Below are positions 8,900 to 17,007 of a DNA stretch of 64,000 nt, one piece after another. The stretch spans positions 1 to 64,000 of the forward strand of contig NZ_BAGJ01000268.1 of the NCBI RefSeq assembly GCF_000308775.1, read 5' to 3'. The notes beneath the pieces were generated by a model, which was not told the origin of the DNA, made no database searches, and was given only the letters and a program-made list of their open reading frames with translations. The number at the start of each line of letters is the position of its first letter. Position 1 is the stretch's first letter. The stretch comes from Nocardia testacea NBRC 100365 (GTDB lineage Bacteria > Actinomycetota > Actinomycetes > Mycobacteriales > Mycobacteriaceae). The translations under genes and the position numbers were made by a program.

Positions 8900-9796
8900 A
8901 TGGCCATCGATCGGATGACGGTCGTCATCATCACCCGCGACCGGCGTACCCAGTTGCTGGAAACGCTGGCGCATATGACCACCCTGCCCGACGCGGCGCC
9001 GATCGTCCTGGTCGACAACGCATCCTCCGACGGCACCGCGGACGCGGTGGCGGCCCGGTTCCCCTCGGTCGAACTCATCCGCGCTTCCGAGAATCTCGGC
9101 GCGGTGGCCCGCAATATCGCGGTCGGGCGGGCGCGTACACCCTACGTGGCGTTCTGCGACGACGATACGCAGTGGCAGCCGGGCGCACTGAGCCGTGCTG
9201 CGGACCTGCTCGACGAGTACCCGGGTCTGGGCTCGGTGACCGGCCGCTGCCTCGTCGAGCCCGACCTGCGCGAGGACCCGATCACTCCGGAACTGCGTGA
9301 TTCTCCGGTCGACGGTCCGGAGTGGCTACCGGGACCGGCACTGCTCGGCGTCATGGCGGGGCTGTCCGCCTTCCGGGTCAGCGCGTTCACCGAGGTCGGT
9401 GGGTTCTCGCCGCGGCTGTGGTTCGGTGGCGAGGAGGAACTGCTCGCCCTGGATCTCGCGGCCCACGGCTGGTGGATGTGCTGGATCCCGGACATGGTGA
9501 TCCACCACGCTCCGTCCGGAAAACGTGATTCGACGCGCCGCCGCGGGCTCGGGATCCGGAACACCCTGTGGACGCTGTGGTTACGCCGCCCGATCCGCAG
9601 CGCGGTCCGCCGGTCCGCGGTGGTTCTCCGCTCCGCCCCGGCCGACCGGGCGACCGCCGCGGCCGTTCTGGAGACATTGCGCGGATTGCCCTGGGTGCTG
9701 CGGGAGCGCAAGGTCGTCCCTCCACAGGTGGAGGAAGGCCTCGTCCGGCTGGAGGAGTCGCAACGCCGATCCCCGGCCCGCCGCTATGTGGGCTGA
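8900..9796 (+). CDS. Family 2 glycosyltransferase, paralogue of the preceding gene
   Basis: This 298-residue protein begins at ATG 8900, with GGAAGGA 10 nt upstream as ribosome site; longer in-frame starts would overlap the previous gene by over 100 nt. Motifs match its neighbour: MTVVIITRDRRTQLLETL, VLVDNASSDGT, FCDDDTQW and WFGGEEELLALDLAAHGW. It ends the forward glycan operon. A hairpin follows the stop, facing the convergent methyltransferase gene. Confidence 0.88.
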   Translation: MAIDRMTVVIITRDRRTQLLETLAHMTTLPDAAPIVLVDNASSDGTADAVAARFPSVELIRASENLGAVARNIAVGRARTPYVAFCDDDTQWQPGALSRAADLLDEYPGLGSVTGRCLVEPDLREDPITPELRDSPVDGPEWLPGPALLGVMAGLSAFRVSAFTEVGGFSPRLWFGGEEELLALDLAAHGWWMCWIPDMVIHHAPSGKRDSTRRRGLGIRNTLWTLWLRRPIRSAVRRSAVVLRSAPADRATAAAVLETLRGLPWVLRERKVVPPQVEEGLVRLEESQRRSPARRYVG

Positions 9797-9817
9797 GACC
9801 CGGACGCCGGGAATCTC
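9795..9817. terminator. Hairpin between convergent genes
   Basis: GAGA-CCCGG-ACG-CCGGG-AA-TCTC folds into a stem of 5 plus 4 base pairs with a 2-nt bulge and 3-nt loop. It starts at the last codon of the glycosyltransferase and overlaps the first bases after the convergent methyltransferase stop, so it could serve both strands. There is no U-tract, which is usual for actinobacterial terminators. Confidence 0.45.
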
Positions 9818-10691
9818 AACGACAGACGAGCCGCAGCGGCGCGAGGTGAGGCCCGGGCTTGCGACCGAGACCGCCCAGGATCAGGCGCTCCTCGGGCGCC
9901 GCGGCACGGACCGGCGGGCCCTGCGGCCACCACTCGTCCAGCGGGGTCAGTCCCGGCTCCACCAGGTCCAGTGAGCCGAACAGCGCGCGGATGCCCTCCG
10001 GGCTCCGGTATCGCCCCGAGCCGAATTCTTCGGCCATATGCGCACGTTCGAGCCGCCGCGCCAGCTCGTGGAGTTCGGGGCGGGCGGGGCCGGGATCGCA
10101 GTAGTGCGTGATCGCCACATACGAACCGGCCGGGAGCAGCTCGATGTACCGGGAGACGATGCCCACCGGGTCGTCCTCGTCGCCGAGGTGGTGCAATACC
10201 GCTCCCAGCAGGACCGCGACCGGCTGCCGCAGGTTCAGGAATCGGCCCGCCTTCTCCACGGTCGCGACGGGATCGGTGAGATCGCCGGGAAGGTAATGGG
10301 TGTGCTCATTGCGTTCCAGCATGGCCCGGCCGTGAGCGACGCAGAGCGGGTCGTTGTCGATGTACACGAATTCCGTGTCACCGCGCCCGCATTCCTGCGC
10401 GACGATATGGAGCGGATCGCGGGTGGGCAGTCCGGCGCCGAGATCCAGGAACTGCCGGACCTCGGCCCCCTCGGCCAGCGATCGGACGGCGCGGGTCAGC
10501 CAGCGCCGGTTCGTGACGTGGACATCGCCCTGCCGCGGCGCTATTCGCCGGATCCGCTCGAAGGCCGAACGGTCCACCTCGTAGTTGTCCTTCCCGCCCA
10601 GACTGTAGTCGTAGACGCGGGGGATGCTGGGCCGATCGGTGTCCGCGCCGACGGGCCGAACACCGAGCGAGAGGGCGGTATCGATCGTCAT
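9816..10691 (-). CDS. SAM-dependent methyltransferase of the DUF574 family
   Basis: This 291-residue protein carries the family signature IPRVYDYSLGGKDNYEVDR near residue 25, then QFLDLGAGLPTRDPLH as the SAM-binding loop, VYIDNDPLCVAHGRA and VLLGAVLHHLGDEDDP. The fold is a class I methyltransferase; substrates of this actinomycete-specific family are not established. I chose the ATG at 10691 because GGAGG lies 5-9 nt upstream, rather than the longer start at 10748. The upstream region has an inverted repeat at 10749-10775. The gene stands alone. Confidence 0.88.
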   Translation of the reverse strand: MTIDTALSLGVRPVGADTDRPSIPRVYDYSLGGKDNYEVDRSAFERIRRIAPRQGDVHVTNRRWLTRAVRSLAEGAEVRQFLDLGAGLPTRDPLHIVAQECGRGDTEFVYIDNDPLCVAHGRAMLERNEHTHYLPGDLTDPVATVEKAGRFLNLRQPVAVLLGAVLHHLGDEDDPVGIVSRYIELLPAGSYVAITHYCDPGPARPELHELARRLERAHMAEEFGSGRYRSPEGIRALFGSLDLVEPGLTPLDEWWPQGPPVRAAAPEERLILGGLGRKPGPHLAPLRLVCR

Positions 10692-10748
10692 CGCGCCTCC
10701 ATCACATACCGAACGGTCGCCCTCGAGGGGGCCCTTCGAATGTAACAC

Positions 10749-10775
10749 GGCAACAGTATTTATGGTTGTGTTGCC
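10749..10775. promoter_or_regulatory. Inverted repeat upstream of the DUF574 gene
   Basis: GGCAACA (10749-10755) and TGTTGCC (10769-10775) form perfect 7-bp arms around a locally AT-rich 13-nt centre. It lies about 60 bp upstream of the methyltransferase start, in an AT-rich island of a GC-rich genome, so an operator or promoter is plausible. No cognate regulator is adjacent. Confidence 0.35.
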
Positions 10776-10872
10776 AACGGGGGCCGAGGATTACACCGTT
10801 GCCCGCGTCTACGCGCGACCCCATATCGTGGGGCTTGTCGACCGTGGGCGCGGCCACGCATAGTCGGACACC

Positions 10873-11127
10873 ATGGCAACGAAAACCATTGCGCCCAGGT
10901 TCCGCAGAACGCCGATTATTGTTCTCGTCGGCCTGGCCTTGGCGGTGGCCGGTGCTCCGGCCGCCTCCGCCGTTCCCGGCCATCTCGTTCCCGCCGGTGC
11001 CGCGGCGACCCCGATCGACTCGGGATCGTCTTCGGGTTCCGGCTATCTCCTGGAAGCGGCACTCAACGCCCTGTGCGCGCTGACCGGTTCGAAGCCGACC
11101 TGCTGGGGTGACGTCCCGACATTGTGA
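10873..11127 (+). CDS. Small secreted protein with two cysteines
   Basis: This 84-residue protein has basic N-terminal residues, then a hydrophobic stretch (PIIVLVGLALAVAGAPAAS) and an AxA-type cleavage site near residue 33, so a Sec signal peptide is clear. The mature part is about 50 residues with a Gly/Ser run and a C-terminal CALTGSKPTCW pair that could form a disulfide outside the cell. No family is recognised. A hairpin with 13-bp arms follows the stop by 15 nt. A second small secreted two-cysteine protein lies at 13676, with no clear alignment to this one. Confidence 0.65.
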   Translation: MATKTIAPRFRRTPIIVLVGLALAVAGAPAASAVPGHLVPAGAAATPIDSGSSSGSGYLLEAALNALCALTGSKPTCWGDVPTL

Positions 11128-11142
11128 CGCGTGTTCGCCGCG

Positions 11143-11175
11143 GATATCCGGCGGCGGCCGACCGCCGGATATCCT
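11143..11175 (+). terminator. Strong hairpin terminator after the small secreted protein
   Basis: GGATATCCGGCGG (11143-11155) and CCGCCGGATATCC (11163-11175) are perfect 13-bp arms around a 7-nt loop, starting 15 nt after the stop at 11127. No U-tract is present. It separates the secreted-protein gene from the Nudix gene and supports the downstream start chosen for the latter. Confidence 0.7.
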
Positions 11176-11276
11176 CCGCCGCATCGCGACCCGGCGCGGC
11201 GTGTCCGCGCACCGGTGGCCGCGGGCGCGCCGATCGCGGCGGCACCCGATGGTCCGCAGCGCGTAACACTGGAGAG

Positions 11277-11807
11277 GTGTCCATCAAAACGTTGTCGTCC
11301 AGAGTCGTCTACCGGAATCCGTGGTTGTCGCTGCGCGAGGACCGGATCGAGCGCGCGGACGGGTCGCCCGGGCTCTACTCCGTCATCGACAAACCCGATT
11401 TCGCACTCGTCATTCCGTGGGAGGACGGCGGTTTCCACCTCGTGGAGCAGTACCGCTACCCCGTGCGGGCCCGGTCGTGGGAGTTCCCGTCCGGGGCTTT
11501 CCCGGAGGGGAGGACCGGCAGTCCGGAGGAACTGGCCGCGGCCGAACTCGCCGAGGAGACCGGATTCACGGCGGGCCGGATGGAACGGCTCGGCCGGCTG
11601 CACTGTGCGAACGCGATGACCGGAGAGGGCTGTCACGTATTCCTCGCCACCGAGCTGACGCCCGGCGAACCGAACCGGGAGCCCACCGAGCAGGATATGC
11701 GCCAGCGGTGGTTCCCCGCGTCGGAAGTGGAGGCCATGCTGCGCGCCGGGGTGCTCACCGACGGCCCGTCCATGGCCGCCTACCTGCTGCTGAAACTTCG
11801 CGAGTAG
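11277..11807 (+). CDS. Nudix hydrolase, ADP-ribose pyrophosphatase-like
   Basis: This 176-residue protein starts at GTG 11277 with GGAGAG just upstream; the longer open frame runs back through the terminator hairpin. It shows YRYPVRARSWEFPSGAF, then PEELAAAELAEETGF, the Nudix box. The box departs from the consensus: there are two extra residues and the Arg of REUxEE is Ala, while the metal-binding EE pair is kept. Such enzymes split nucleoside diphosphates linked to another group, such as ADP-ribose. Its last 53 nt overlap the 3' end of the convergent PAP2 gene. Confidence 0.85.
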   Translation: MSIKTLSSRVVYRNPWLSLREDRIERADGSPGLYSVIDKPDFALVIPWEDGGFHLVEQYRYPVRARSWEFPSGAFPEGRTGSPEELAAAELAEETGFTAGRMERLGRLHCANAMTGEGCHVFLATELTPGEPNREPTEQDMRQRWFPASEVEAMLRAGVLTDGPSMAAYLLLKLRE

Positions 11808-13275
11808 CCACTGCGCGGTCCGGCACCGGCCGGACGACCCACCAGGCGACCGTGGTCCAGATCGATGCCAGCAGAGCCGCGCCGAGGAGGTCGGTGGGGT
11901 GGTGGGCGCCGGAATACAGTCGCTGCGCCGCCACCAGGGCGGGGATCACCATGAGTGCGGCCGCGAGGAGCCGGTACGGCGTCCTGTGCGTGGAACACCA
12001 CAGCAGTGCGGCACTGCCGGCGTAAAGAGTCAGGGACGCGGCGAAGTGTCCGGAGGGAAAACTCGAGGTCGGTGGCAGTGCGGGGTCGAGCGGGGCGACC
12101 TCGGGGCGTGGGCGGCCGACGATCGTGGAGGTGGTGAGAAACAGCGTGATCTCACCCAGCAGGGCGACGCCGAGGAACAGCACCGGTCGCCGGCTGCGCA
12201 GGACGGCCACCGCGAGTACGGCGATGATCAGCGCGACGGTGACGACCGCGGTGGTGTTGCCCAGTTCGCCGAACACGTCGAGCACGGCGGTGAGAGCGGG
12301 ACCGCGGTGCGCGGCCAGCGCGGCCACGACACTGTGATCCCACCGGGCGACCGGGCTGCCGGCTCCGGCGCCGCGTATCAGCGTGCCCGTGCCGATGAGC
12401 AGTCCCACCAGCAGAACCCAGGCGACCGCGAGTTCGCCGAGCCCGCGCCCGGGGTGGGGCATCGTGGGGGCGTGCCGATCCGGGACCGGCCGCAGGTCGT
12501 CTCGCTCGTCCGGCCCTACATCGCCGGGCAGCGGACCGGTCTCGCCGAGTCCGGCGTCACCACGCCAGCGGTGGAACGCGACGGTGATCGCCGCGAGCCA
12601 CAGCGACCCGAGCAGCCAGCCCGCGAGGACATCGGTGAGGTAGTGCACGCCCAGCGCGATCCGGCTGAGCCCGACAGCCGCCACGAGCAGGACCGCGCAG
12701 ACCGCGGCCACGTGCCGGGCCCGAGTGTGCAGGACGGGTGCGAAAACCAGGAGGAGAATGCCGTAACACACCAGGGAACTCATCGCGTGCCCGCTGGGAA
12801 AGCTCCACCCGTCGGTGCGGTGGACGGGCGTCTCCACCACCGGCCGTAACCGCGCGACCAGCTCTTTGACGACGGGGTTGAGGATCAATCCGCCCGCACC
12901 GGTGACCACCACGAGAACGGCCAGTCGCGGGAGACGACGTAGGAGCAGCCACAGCACACCCACGGCGAGGACTCCCACCAGGGTGATTGTCGCGCCGAGA
13001 TCGGTGACGCCGAAGAGGATATCGCGCAGGACCGGGTGCCGGGCGACGACGGCGGTCACTCGGTCGGCGACCGCTTGGTCCGCGGTCTGCAGCGGTTGCC
13101 AGCGCAGGCGGACCAGCGCGGTGAGCACTCCGAATCCGAGACCGGCGCCCACCGTCGCCACCAACGCCGCGGCGCTCCGGACGGCGAACCGTTCGGCGGC
13201 GACCCGGGAGCGAGCCGGGTCACCGGTCCGCTCCACGCCTGTCACCGCATTTCCGTCGTGCCGGTCGACAGACAA
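11755..13275 (-). CDS. Integral membrane protein with two PAP2 phosphatase domains
   Basis: This 506-residue protein has two complete PAP2 (lipid phosphatase/undecaprenyl pyrophosphatase-like) domains in tandem. The first shows KELVARLRP, SFPSGHAMSS and LSRIALGVHYLTDVLAG. The second shows GRPRPE, SFPSGHFAAS and AQRLYSGAHHPTDLLG. Catalytic histidines are present in both, and ten or so membrane segments are expected. I chose a TTG start at 13275 because AGGAGGTG lies 7 nt upstream; the open frame extends to 13560 but that part is Arg-rich and unlike any domain. It may dephosphorylate lipid or isoprenoid phosphates. Its 3' end overlaps the convergent Nudix gene. Confidence 0.85.
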   Translation of the reverse strand: MSVDRHDGNAVTGVERTGDPARSRVAAERFAVRSAAALVATVGAGLGFGVLTALVRLRWQPLQTADQAVADRVTAVVARHPVLRDILFGVTDLGATITLVGVLAVGVLWLLLRRLPRLAVLVVVTGAGGLILNPVVKELVARLRPVVETPVHRTDGWSFPSGHAMSSLVCYGILLLVFAPVLHTRARHVAAVCAVLLVAAVGLSRIALGVHYLTDVLAGWLLGSLWLAAITVAFHRWRGDAGLGETGPLPGDVGPDERDDLRPVPDRHAPTMPHPGRGLGELAVAWVLLVGLLIGTGTLIRGAGAGSPVARWDHSVVAALAAHRGPALTAVLDVFGELGNTTAVVTVALIIAVLAVAVLRSRRPVLFLGVALLGEITLFLTTSTIVGRPRPEVAPLDPALPPTSSFPSGHFAASLTLYAGSAALLWCSTHRTPYRLLAAALMVIPALVAAQRLYSGAHHPTDLLGAALLASIWTTVAWWVVRPVPDRAVATREVSAAGRRPWTGRR

Positions 13276-13675
13276 GGCAACACCTCCTGCTGTGCGAGTG
13301 ATATCCCGGTCGTGCGGCGGCATCGTAGGCCACACTGTGCGGATGTAGTCGGTTGTCCGAGAATGCCCCGAACCCGGCGCGGCAATCCGTTCACCGCGGC
13401 GTCGCGGGCGAGCCCGGGCGGATTCGTCCGGCGGCTCCCGCCGCGTATTCGGAAGACGCGTCCGAAACATCCGGCGTCCGGCCGGCCGATTTCGCCGGCG
13501 TGGAACGTCGCCGATATCGGCCGCCGGCGCAACAGGGTCACGCCCTTCGGCTCTGCGCACCGCGGGCCGCCCCCTTTCTCGGTGCCGGTGATTTCCGGGG
13601 CTGTCGGGAGGTCGCGTGCGGCGCTACGTTCTCCCGCAGGACCGGCGGCCGAACCGCCGGCCGGGAAGGAACATC
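13276..13675. other. Gene-free stretch between PAP2 and a small secreted protein
   Basis: This 400-nt divergent region holds the ribosome site of the PAP2 gene (13281-13290, reverse strand) and that of the secreted protein (GGAAGGA, 13664-13670). Open frames across it are Arg-rich shadow translations without domains. I see no palindrome or RNA structure of note. Confidence 0.5.
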
Positions 13676-13879
13676 ATGCGCAACATCGTTCGCGGCGGAA
13701 TTCTCGCCGTGGCCCTGCTGGCGGCGCCCGTCGCCACCGCGACCGCAGCTCCGGCGGGCGTACCGCTCGAGCTGCCCCGGGCGGCCGAGCGGGCGGGCGC
13801 CGACGATACCGGGCTGGTGTGCACCATGCAGTATCCGCCGACGCTGCCGTGCCTGCTCGCCTCGTTGTCGGCCGGATGA
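13676..13879 (+). CDS. Very small secreted protein with two cysteines
   Basis: This 67-residue protein starts at ATG 13676, preceded by GGAAGGA. MRNIVRGGILAVALLAAP followed by ATATAAPAG is a clear Sec signal peptide with cleavage near residue 25, leaving about 42 residues. The mature part has CTMQYPPTLPC near the C-terminus, two cysteines nine residues apart. No family is recognised. The gene stands alone between the divergent PAP2 gene and the SARP-like regulator. Extracellular or wall location is inferred from the signal only. Confidence 0.6.
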   Translation: MRNIVRGGILAVALLAAPVATATAAPAGVPLELPRAAERAGADDTGLVCTMQYPPTLPCLLASLSAG

Positions 13880-14207
13880 CTCGGCGGACCGGCGGTTCGG
13901 CGGGTCGGCGGGGACGAGTCCGTCCCGGGCGACCGCCCGCTCAGGAGATGTCGATATCGGCATAGGTCGCCGCGATTCGAGTCGCAGGGGGCGCAGGCCA
14001 TACGGCGATGGGTGCGACCTCATCGGTCCGGCGTCGCGCACCGGGTGTCACCGGCGCGTTGCGGCGCGGGCCGGTGGCGGCCGTACGGGCCGGCAAGCCC
14101 GGTGATGGTGGTCGAATCGGTATCCGGAGTCGTGAGCGCTGTGATGGGCCGGTGACGGGCGCGAATTATTCTCTTCTGCTATCACTAACGGACAGTGAGC
14201 TGAGGCC
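13880..14207. other. Intergenic region upstream of the SARP-like gene
   Basis: No gene is supported here. A short hairpin GGGAC/GTCCC (13911-13926) may terminate the secreted-protein transcript. Near the right end an AT-rich patch with TATTCT (14167-14172) is a possible -10 box for the regulator gene at 14208. Confidence 0.4.
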
Positions 14208-15053
14208 ATGGACACTCTGAGCCGGCGGAGTGGCCCGGAAAGCGTCGCTTCGTACCTGCATTTGTTCGGCGGACCGTATGTCACGGTCGGCGGGGAACAT
14301 CGTCAGATCGCCGAGGGCAGCAAACGACTCTTGGCGTTGCCGGCCTTGCGTCCGGGTCGGGTGGGGCGCTGCTACGCGGCCGGCTTGCTGTGGCCCGGGG
14401 TTCGCGAGCGGCGGGCCTCGGGAAACCTGCGGTCGGCGCTGTGGCGGTTGCGCGCGGCGGAGCTGGACCTGGTGGCCGCCGACCAGGTCTCGGTGATGCT
14501 GCGCGCCGAGGTCGGGGTCGATGTGGACGAGGTGAGTGCGTGGGCGCGCCGGCTGATCCAGGGCTCGGCAGTCGCCGCGGACCTGATAGTCGACCCGTGT
14601 ATCGATGCCGCGCTCGATCTGCTCCCGGGCTGGTACGACGATTGGGCGCTCTTCGAACGCGAGCGTTTGCGGCACCGGGTGCTGCACGCCCTGGAGCAGC
14701 TCAGCAGGCAACTGTGCGCCCGGGGCCGGTGCGCCGAGGGCGTCGAGGCGGCACTACTCGCGGTCGGGGCCGACCCGATCCGCGAGAGCGCCCAGCGGGC
14801 GCTGATCGAGGCACACCTGTCCGAGGGCAATATCGGGGAGGCCCGGCACGCCTACAGCGTCTTCCGGCGGTTGATCCTGCGTGAGCTCGGCGTCCCGCCG
14901 TCACCCCAGCTGACCGGGCTGCTCACCCGGCCGCCGGTACCATCCGGCGCGGACCGCGCGCCCGGCCGCCGCGAGGCCGCCCCGGTATCGGGACGCTTCG
15001 CCGCCGGACCGGTCGAGACGAGACCGGACGCGGCCCCGCGTCGGCCGCGGTGA
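14208..15053 (+). CDS. SARP-like transcriptional regulator with BTAD domain
   Basis: This 281-residue protein has an N-terminal winged-helix-like segment (YLHLFGGPYVTVGGEHRQIA, then AAGLLWPGVRERRASGNLRSALWRLR) and a C-terminal bacterial transcriptional activation domain rich in helical repeats (DWALFERERLRHRVLHAL, EGNIGEARHAYSVFRRLILRELG). This is the domain order of short SARP/DnrI-type activators, without the ATPase and sensor domains of the long forms. The last 40 residues are disordered (Pro/Arg/Ala). SARPs bind direct heptameric repeats next to -35 boxes. No biosynthetic cluster is adjacent, so its target is unknown. Confidence 0.78.
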   Translation: MDTLSRRSGPESVASYLHLFGGPYVTVGGEHRQIAEGSKRLLALPALRPGRVGRCYAAGLLWPGVRERRASGNLRSALWRLRAAELDLVAADQVSVMLRAEVGVDVDEVSAWARRLIQGSAVAADLIVDPCIDAALDLLPGWYDDWALFERERLRHRVLHALEQLSRQLCARGRCAEGVEAALLAVGADPIRESAQRALIEAHLSEGNIGEARHAYSVFRRLILRELGVPPSPQLTGLLTRPPVPSGADRAPGRREAAPVSGRFAAGPVETRPDAAPRRPR

Positions 15054-15354
15054 CGGCAGCGTGACGCCCTCCTGCGCAGACTGCGGTGACAGCGGGTGCG
15101 ACCGACTCCTCGGGCGGGTGGACGAGTCGCGCGAGATCCCGGTCGACAATCCCCGGAACGGGCACACAGCATCGCCGAACACCTCGCCCGTCCGGCCGTC
15201 GCGCAGGCCGTCCACAGCGGTATCGCGGCGACGTGGGCGGGCCGGAGCGGGCACGGGAGAGGAGGTGAGTCCGGCCGGCCGCATCGGTGGTCCGCATGCC
15301 CGGGCGGGCCGCTTCGCGTGAGACAACATCTTCGGAACATCTCTGGGAGGACCG
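15054..15354. other. Gene-free stretch between SARP-like and DUF3303 genes
   Basis: An 86-codon open frame at 15061-15321 has no signal, domain or ribosome site and looks like chance coding in GC-rich DNA. A good ribosome site (GGGAGG, 15343-15348) precedes the DUF3303 start. Nothing else is evident. Confidence 0.45.
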
Positions 15355-15666
15355 ATGAAATACGTGGTTTCGTGGACGTATCGTTGGAACGGCTCCGCAG
15401 CGGAGAACGAGGCGAGTATCCAGCGTGCCCTGCAAGTGTTCGGAAGCTGGAAACCGGCTGCCGGCGTGACCTACCACCAGATGGTCGGCAGGCTCGACGG
15501 CACCGGTGGATTCGCGGTGGTGGAGACCGACAACCCGATGGATCTTCTCGATGCTCCCGAGAAATTCGGCATGGTCGCCGAATATCAGATCCACCCGGTC
15601 GCCGAACTCGCCGAAGTCGCGCAGGCGTTCCAGGAAGGCGCGACCTTCCGGGAGTCGATCGGGTAG
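15355..15666 (+). CDS. DUF3303 family protein
   Basis: This 103-residue protein begins MKYVVSWTYRWNGSAAENEA and continues with WKPAAGVTYHQMVGRLDGTGGFAVVETDNP, the ferredoxin-like alpha/beta barrel pattern of DUF3303. Relatives are small cytosolic proteins of unknown role, often seen near stress or redox genes. The ribosome site GGGAGG lies 7 nt upstream of the ATG. It is followed after 69 nt by a CBS protein gene in the same direction, so the two may be co-transcribed. Confidence 0.75.
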   Translation: MKYVVSWTYRWNGSAAENEASIQRALQVFGSWKPAAGVTYHQMVGRLDGTGGFAVVETDNPMDLLDAPEKFGMVAEYQIHPVAELAEVAQAFQEGATFRESIG

Positions 15667-15735
15667 CGCCACGCCGCCCGCTGCCCGGGTGTGCTGATCG
15701 AACCACAGGCGACGACCTCGAAACCAGGAGGAAGT

Positions 15736-16188
15736 ATGACCACAGTGCGTGACATCATGCATCCGGCGGTGGTGTGTATCGGCGTGCGGGACACCATGGC
15801 CACCGCTGCCGAGCAGATGCGGCAGCGCGATGTGGGCGCCCTGCCGATCTGTGACGGCGAGGGGCGGCCGGTCGGGATCGTCACCGACCGGGACATCGTG
15901 GTGAACTGCGTGGCGCTCGGTCACAACCCGGCGACCTCCACCGCCGGAGAATTCGCCCAGGCCGACGAACTGCATACGGCGGCCGCCGATATCGACGTGG
16001 CCGACGCGCTGTCGATGATGGAGCGGTACCAGTTGCGGCGGCTCCCGGTGACCGAGGAAGGCCGCCTGGTCGGGATTGTCACCGAGGCCGATATCGCGCG
16101 GCATCTGCCCGCGGCGACGACCGGCGAATTCGTCGGGCAGGTCTGCGAGCAGCAGCTGCCGATACCGGCACAGCCCCCGGCGAGCTGA
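15736..16188 (+). CDS. Protein with two CBS domains
   Basis: This 150-residue protein is a stand-alone CBS pair: the first repeat begins MTTVRDIMHPAVVCIGVRDT and contains GIVTDRDIV, and the second contains LRRLPVTEEGRLVGIVTEADIA. CBS pairs bind adenine nucleotides and act as energy or redox sensors, often in hypoxia or stress regulons of actinobacteria. GGAGG lies 6 nt upstream of the chosen ATG; an earlier in-frame start at 15691 lacks a ribosome site. A hairpin follows the stop. Confidence 0.88.
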   Translation: MTTVRDIMHPAVVCIGVRDTMATAAEQMRQRDVGALPICDGEGRPVGIVTDRDIVVNCVALGHNPATSTAGEFAQADELHTAAADIDVADALSMMERYQLRRLPVTEEGRLVGIVTEADIARHLPAATTGEFVGQVCEQQLPIPAQPPAS

Positions 16189-16191
16189 TCG

Positions 16192-16207
16192 GGCGCGTCC
16201 GCGCGCC
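16192..16207. terminator. Short hairpin between convergent CBS and cyclase genes
   Basis: GGCGCG (16192-16197) and CGCGCC (16202-16207) form a 6-bp stem with a 4-nt loop, 3 nt after the CBS gene stop and 14 nt from the cyclase stop. No U-tract. It could act on both strands. Confidence 0.4.
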
Positions 16208-16221
16208 GGGCCCGGCCGGGT

Positions 16222-17007
16222 TCAGTCCGCCGGGGCGACGGCATACAGGCGATAGGTGCCGCGGAATCCTTTGAGTTCGGCTTCGCGCGCGGCGGCGACG
16301 GCGATATCCGGGGTGGCGGCCACGGCATCGCGGACTTCCTCGCTGACCAGGATCTCGCCGCCGTGCGCCTGACCGGCCACCCGGGCGGCCATGGCCACGT
16401 TGCGTCCGAAGAGGTCGTCGCCGCGACGCACCGATCTGCCCATGTGGATACCGATTCGTACGCGCACCCCGCCCGTGGCCTTGGCGATGGTGCCGATCGA
16501 CGCCTGGACTTCCAGACCGCACCGCACCGCCTGCTCGGCATCGCCGAAGGCGATCATGAAACCGTCACCCTGGCTCTTCACGATATGACCGCCGCGCGCG
16601 GCGACGGATCGGCGGATCAGCCGATCGTGCCGGCCGAGCAGCGCGACCCAGGCCCGGTCGCCCAGCCGCTCGTTGAGCGCGGTCGACCCCTCGATATCGG
16701 AGAAGGCGATCACGACATTGCCCTCCGCGGTCAGCCGCGCCAGATCGGGCCGTTCGACCTGCGCCCAGCCGGCCAGGTCCTCGATCGAGCTCAGGACCGC
16801 GGCGCGGAAACCTTTCGCCCGGACGAGGCTCGCGGTCTGCCAGACGGTCTTCACCGCTTCCCGCCCGCCGTTCATCAGCAGTTGGCGTGTATCCGGTTTG
16901 CGCTGCATTTCGGCCACTTCGTGGCGGCTGCGTACCAGCAGCCGCCATAGCACGATCAGGCCGGCGGTCTCCGCGACGACGGCCGCGGCGAGGAAGTATT
17001 CGATCAC
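16222..17007 (-). CDS. Membrane-anchored class III adenylate/guanylate cyclase
   Basis: This 261-residue protein starts at GTG 17007. Residues 2-22 form one membrane helix (EYFLAAAVVAETAGLIVLW), and the cyclase domain follows. VIAFSDIEGSTALNERLG holds the first metal Asp, HIVKSQGDGFMIAF the second, LKGF a candidate purine-specifying Lys, and DLFGRNVAMAARVAG the transition-state Asn and Arg. All catalytic positions appear intact, so it should make cAMP (or cGMP) at the inner membrane face. The GTG overlaps the stop of the upstream small gene (17004-17007), so the two are coupled. Confidence 0.88.
   Translation of the reverse strand: MIEYFLAAAVVAETAGLIVLWRLLVRSRHEVAEMQRKPDTRQLLMNGGREAVKTVWQTASLVRAKGFRAAVLSSIEDLAGWAQVERPDLARLTAEGNVVIAFSDIEGSTALNERLGDRAWVALLGRHDRLIRRSVAARGGHIVKSQGDGFMIAFGDAEQAVRCGLEVQASIGTIAKATGGVRVRIGIHMGRSVRRGDDLFGRNVAMAARVAGQAHGGEILVSEEVRDAVAATPDIAVAAAREAELKGFRGTYRLYAVAPAD

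Noticed and set aside
10759..10833. Promoter for the small secreted protein (CATAGT near 10859, CCCCA/TGGGG repeat at 10819-10833)
   Set aside because: The -10 is off consensus and the repeat arms are only 5 bp, so neither is strong enough to list.
13276..13560. N-terminal extension of the PAP2 protein
   Set aside because: Arg-rich with no ribosome site, while TTG 13275 has AGGAGGTG at the right distance.
15061..15321. 86-codon open frame upstream of DUF3303
   Set aside because: No ribosome site, signal, domain or codon pattern; chance frame in GC-rich DNA.
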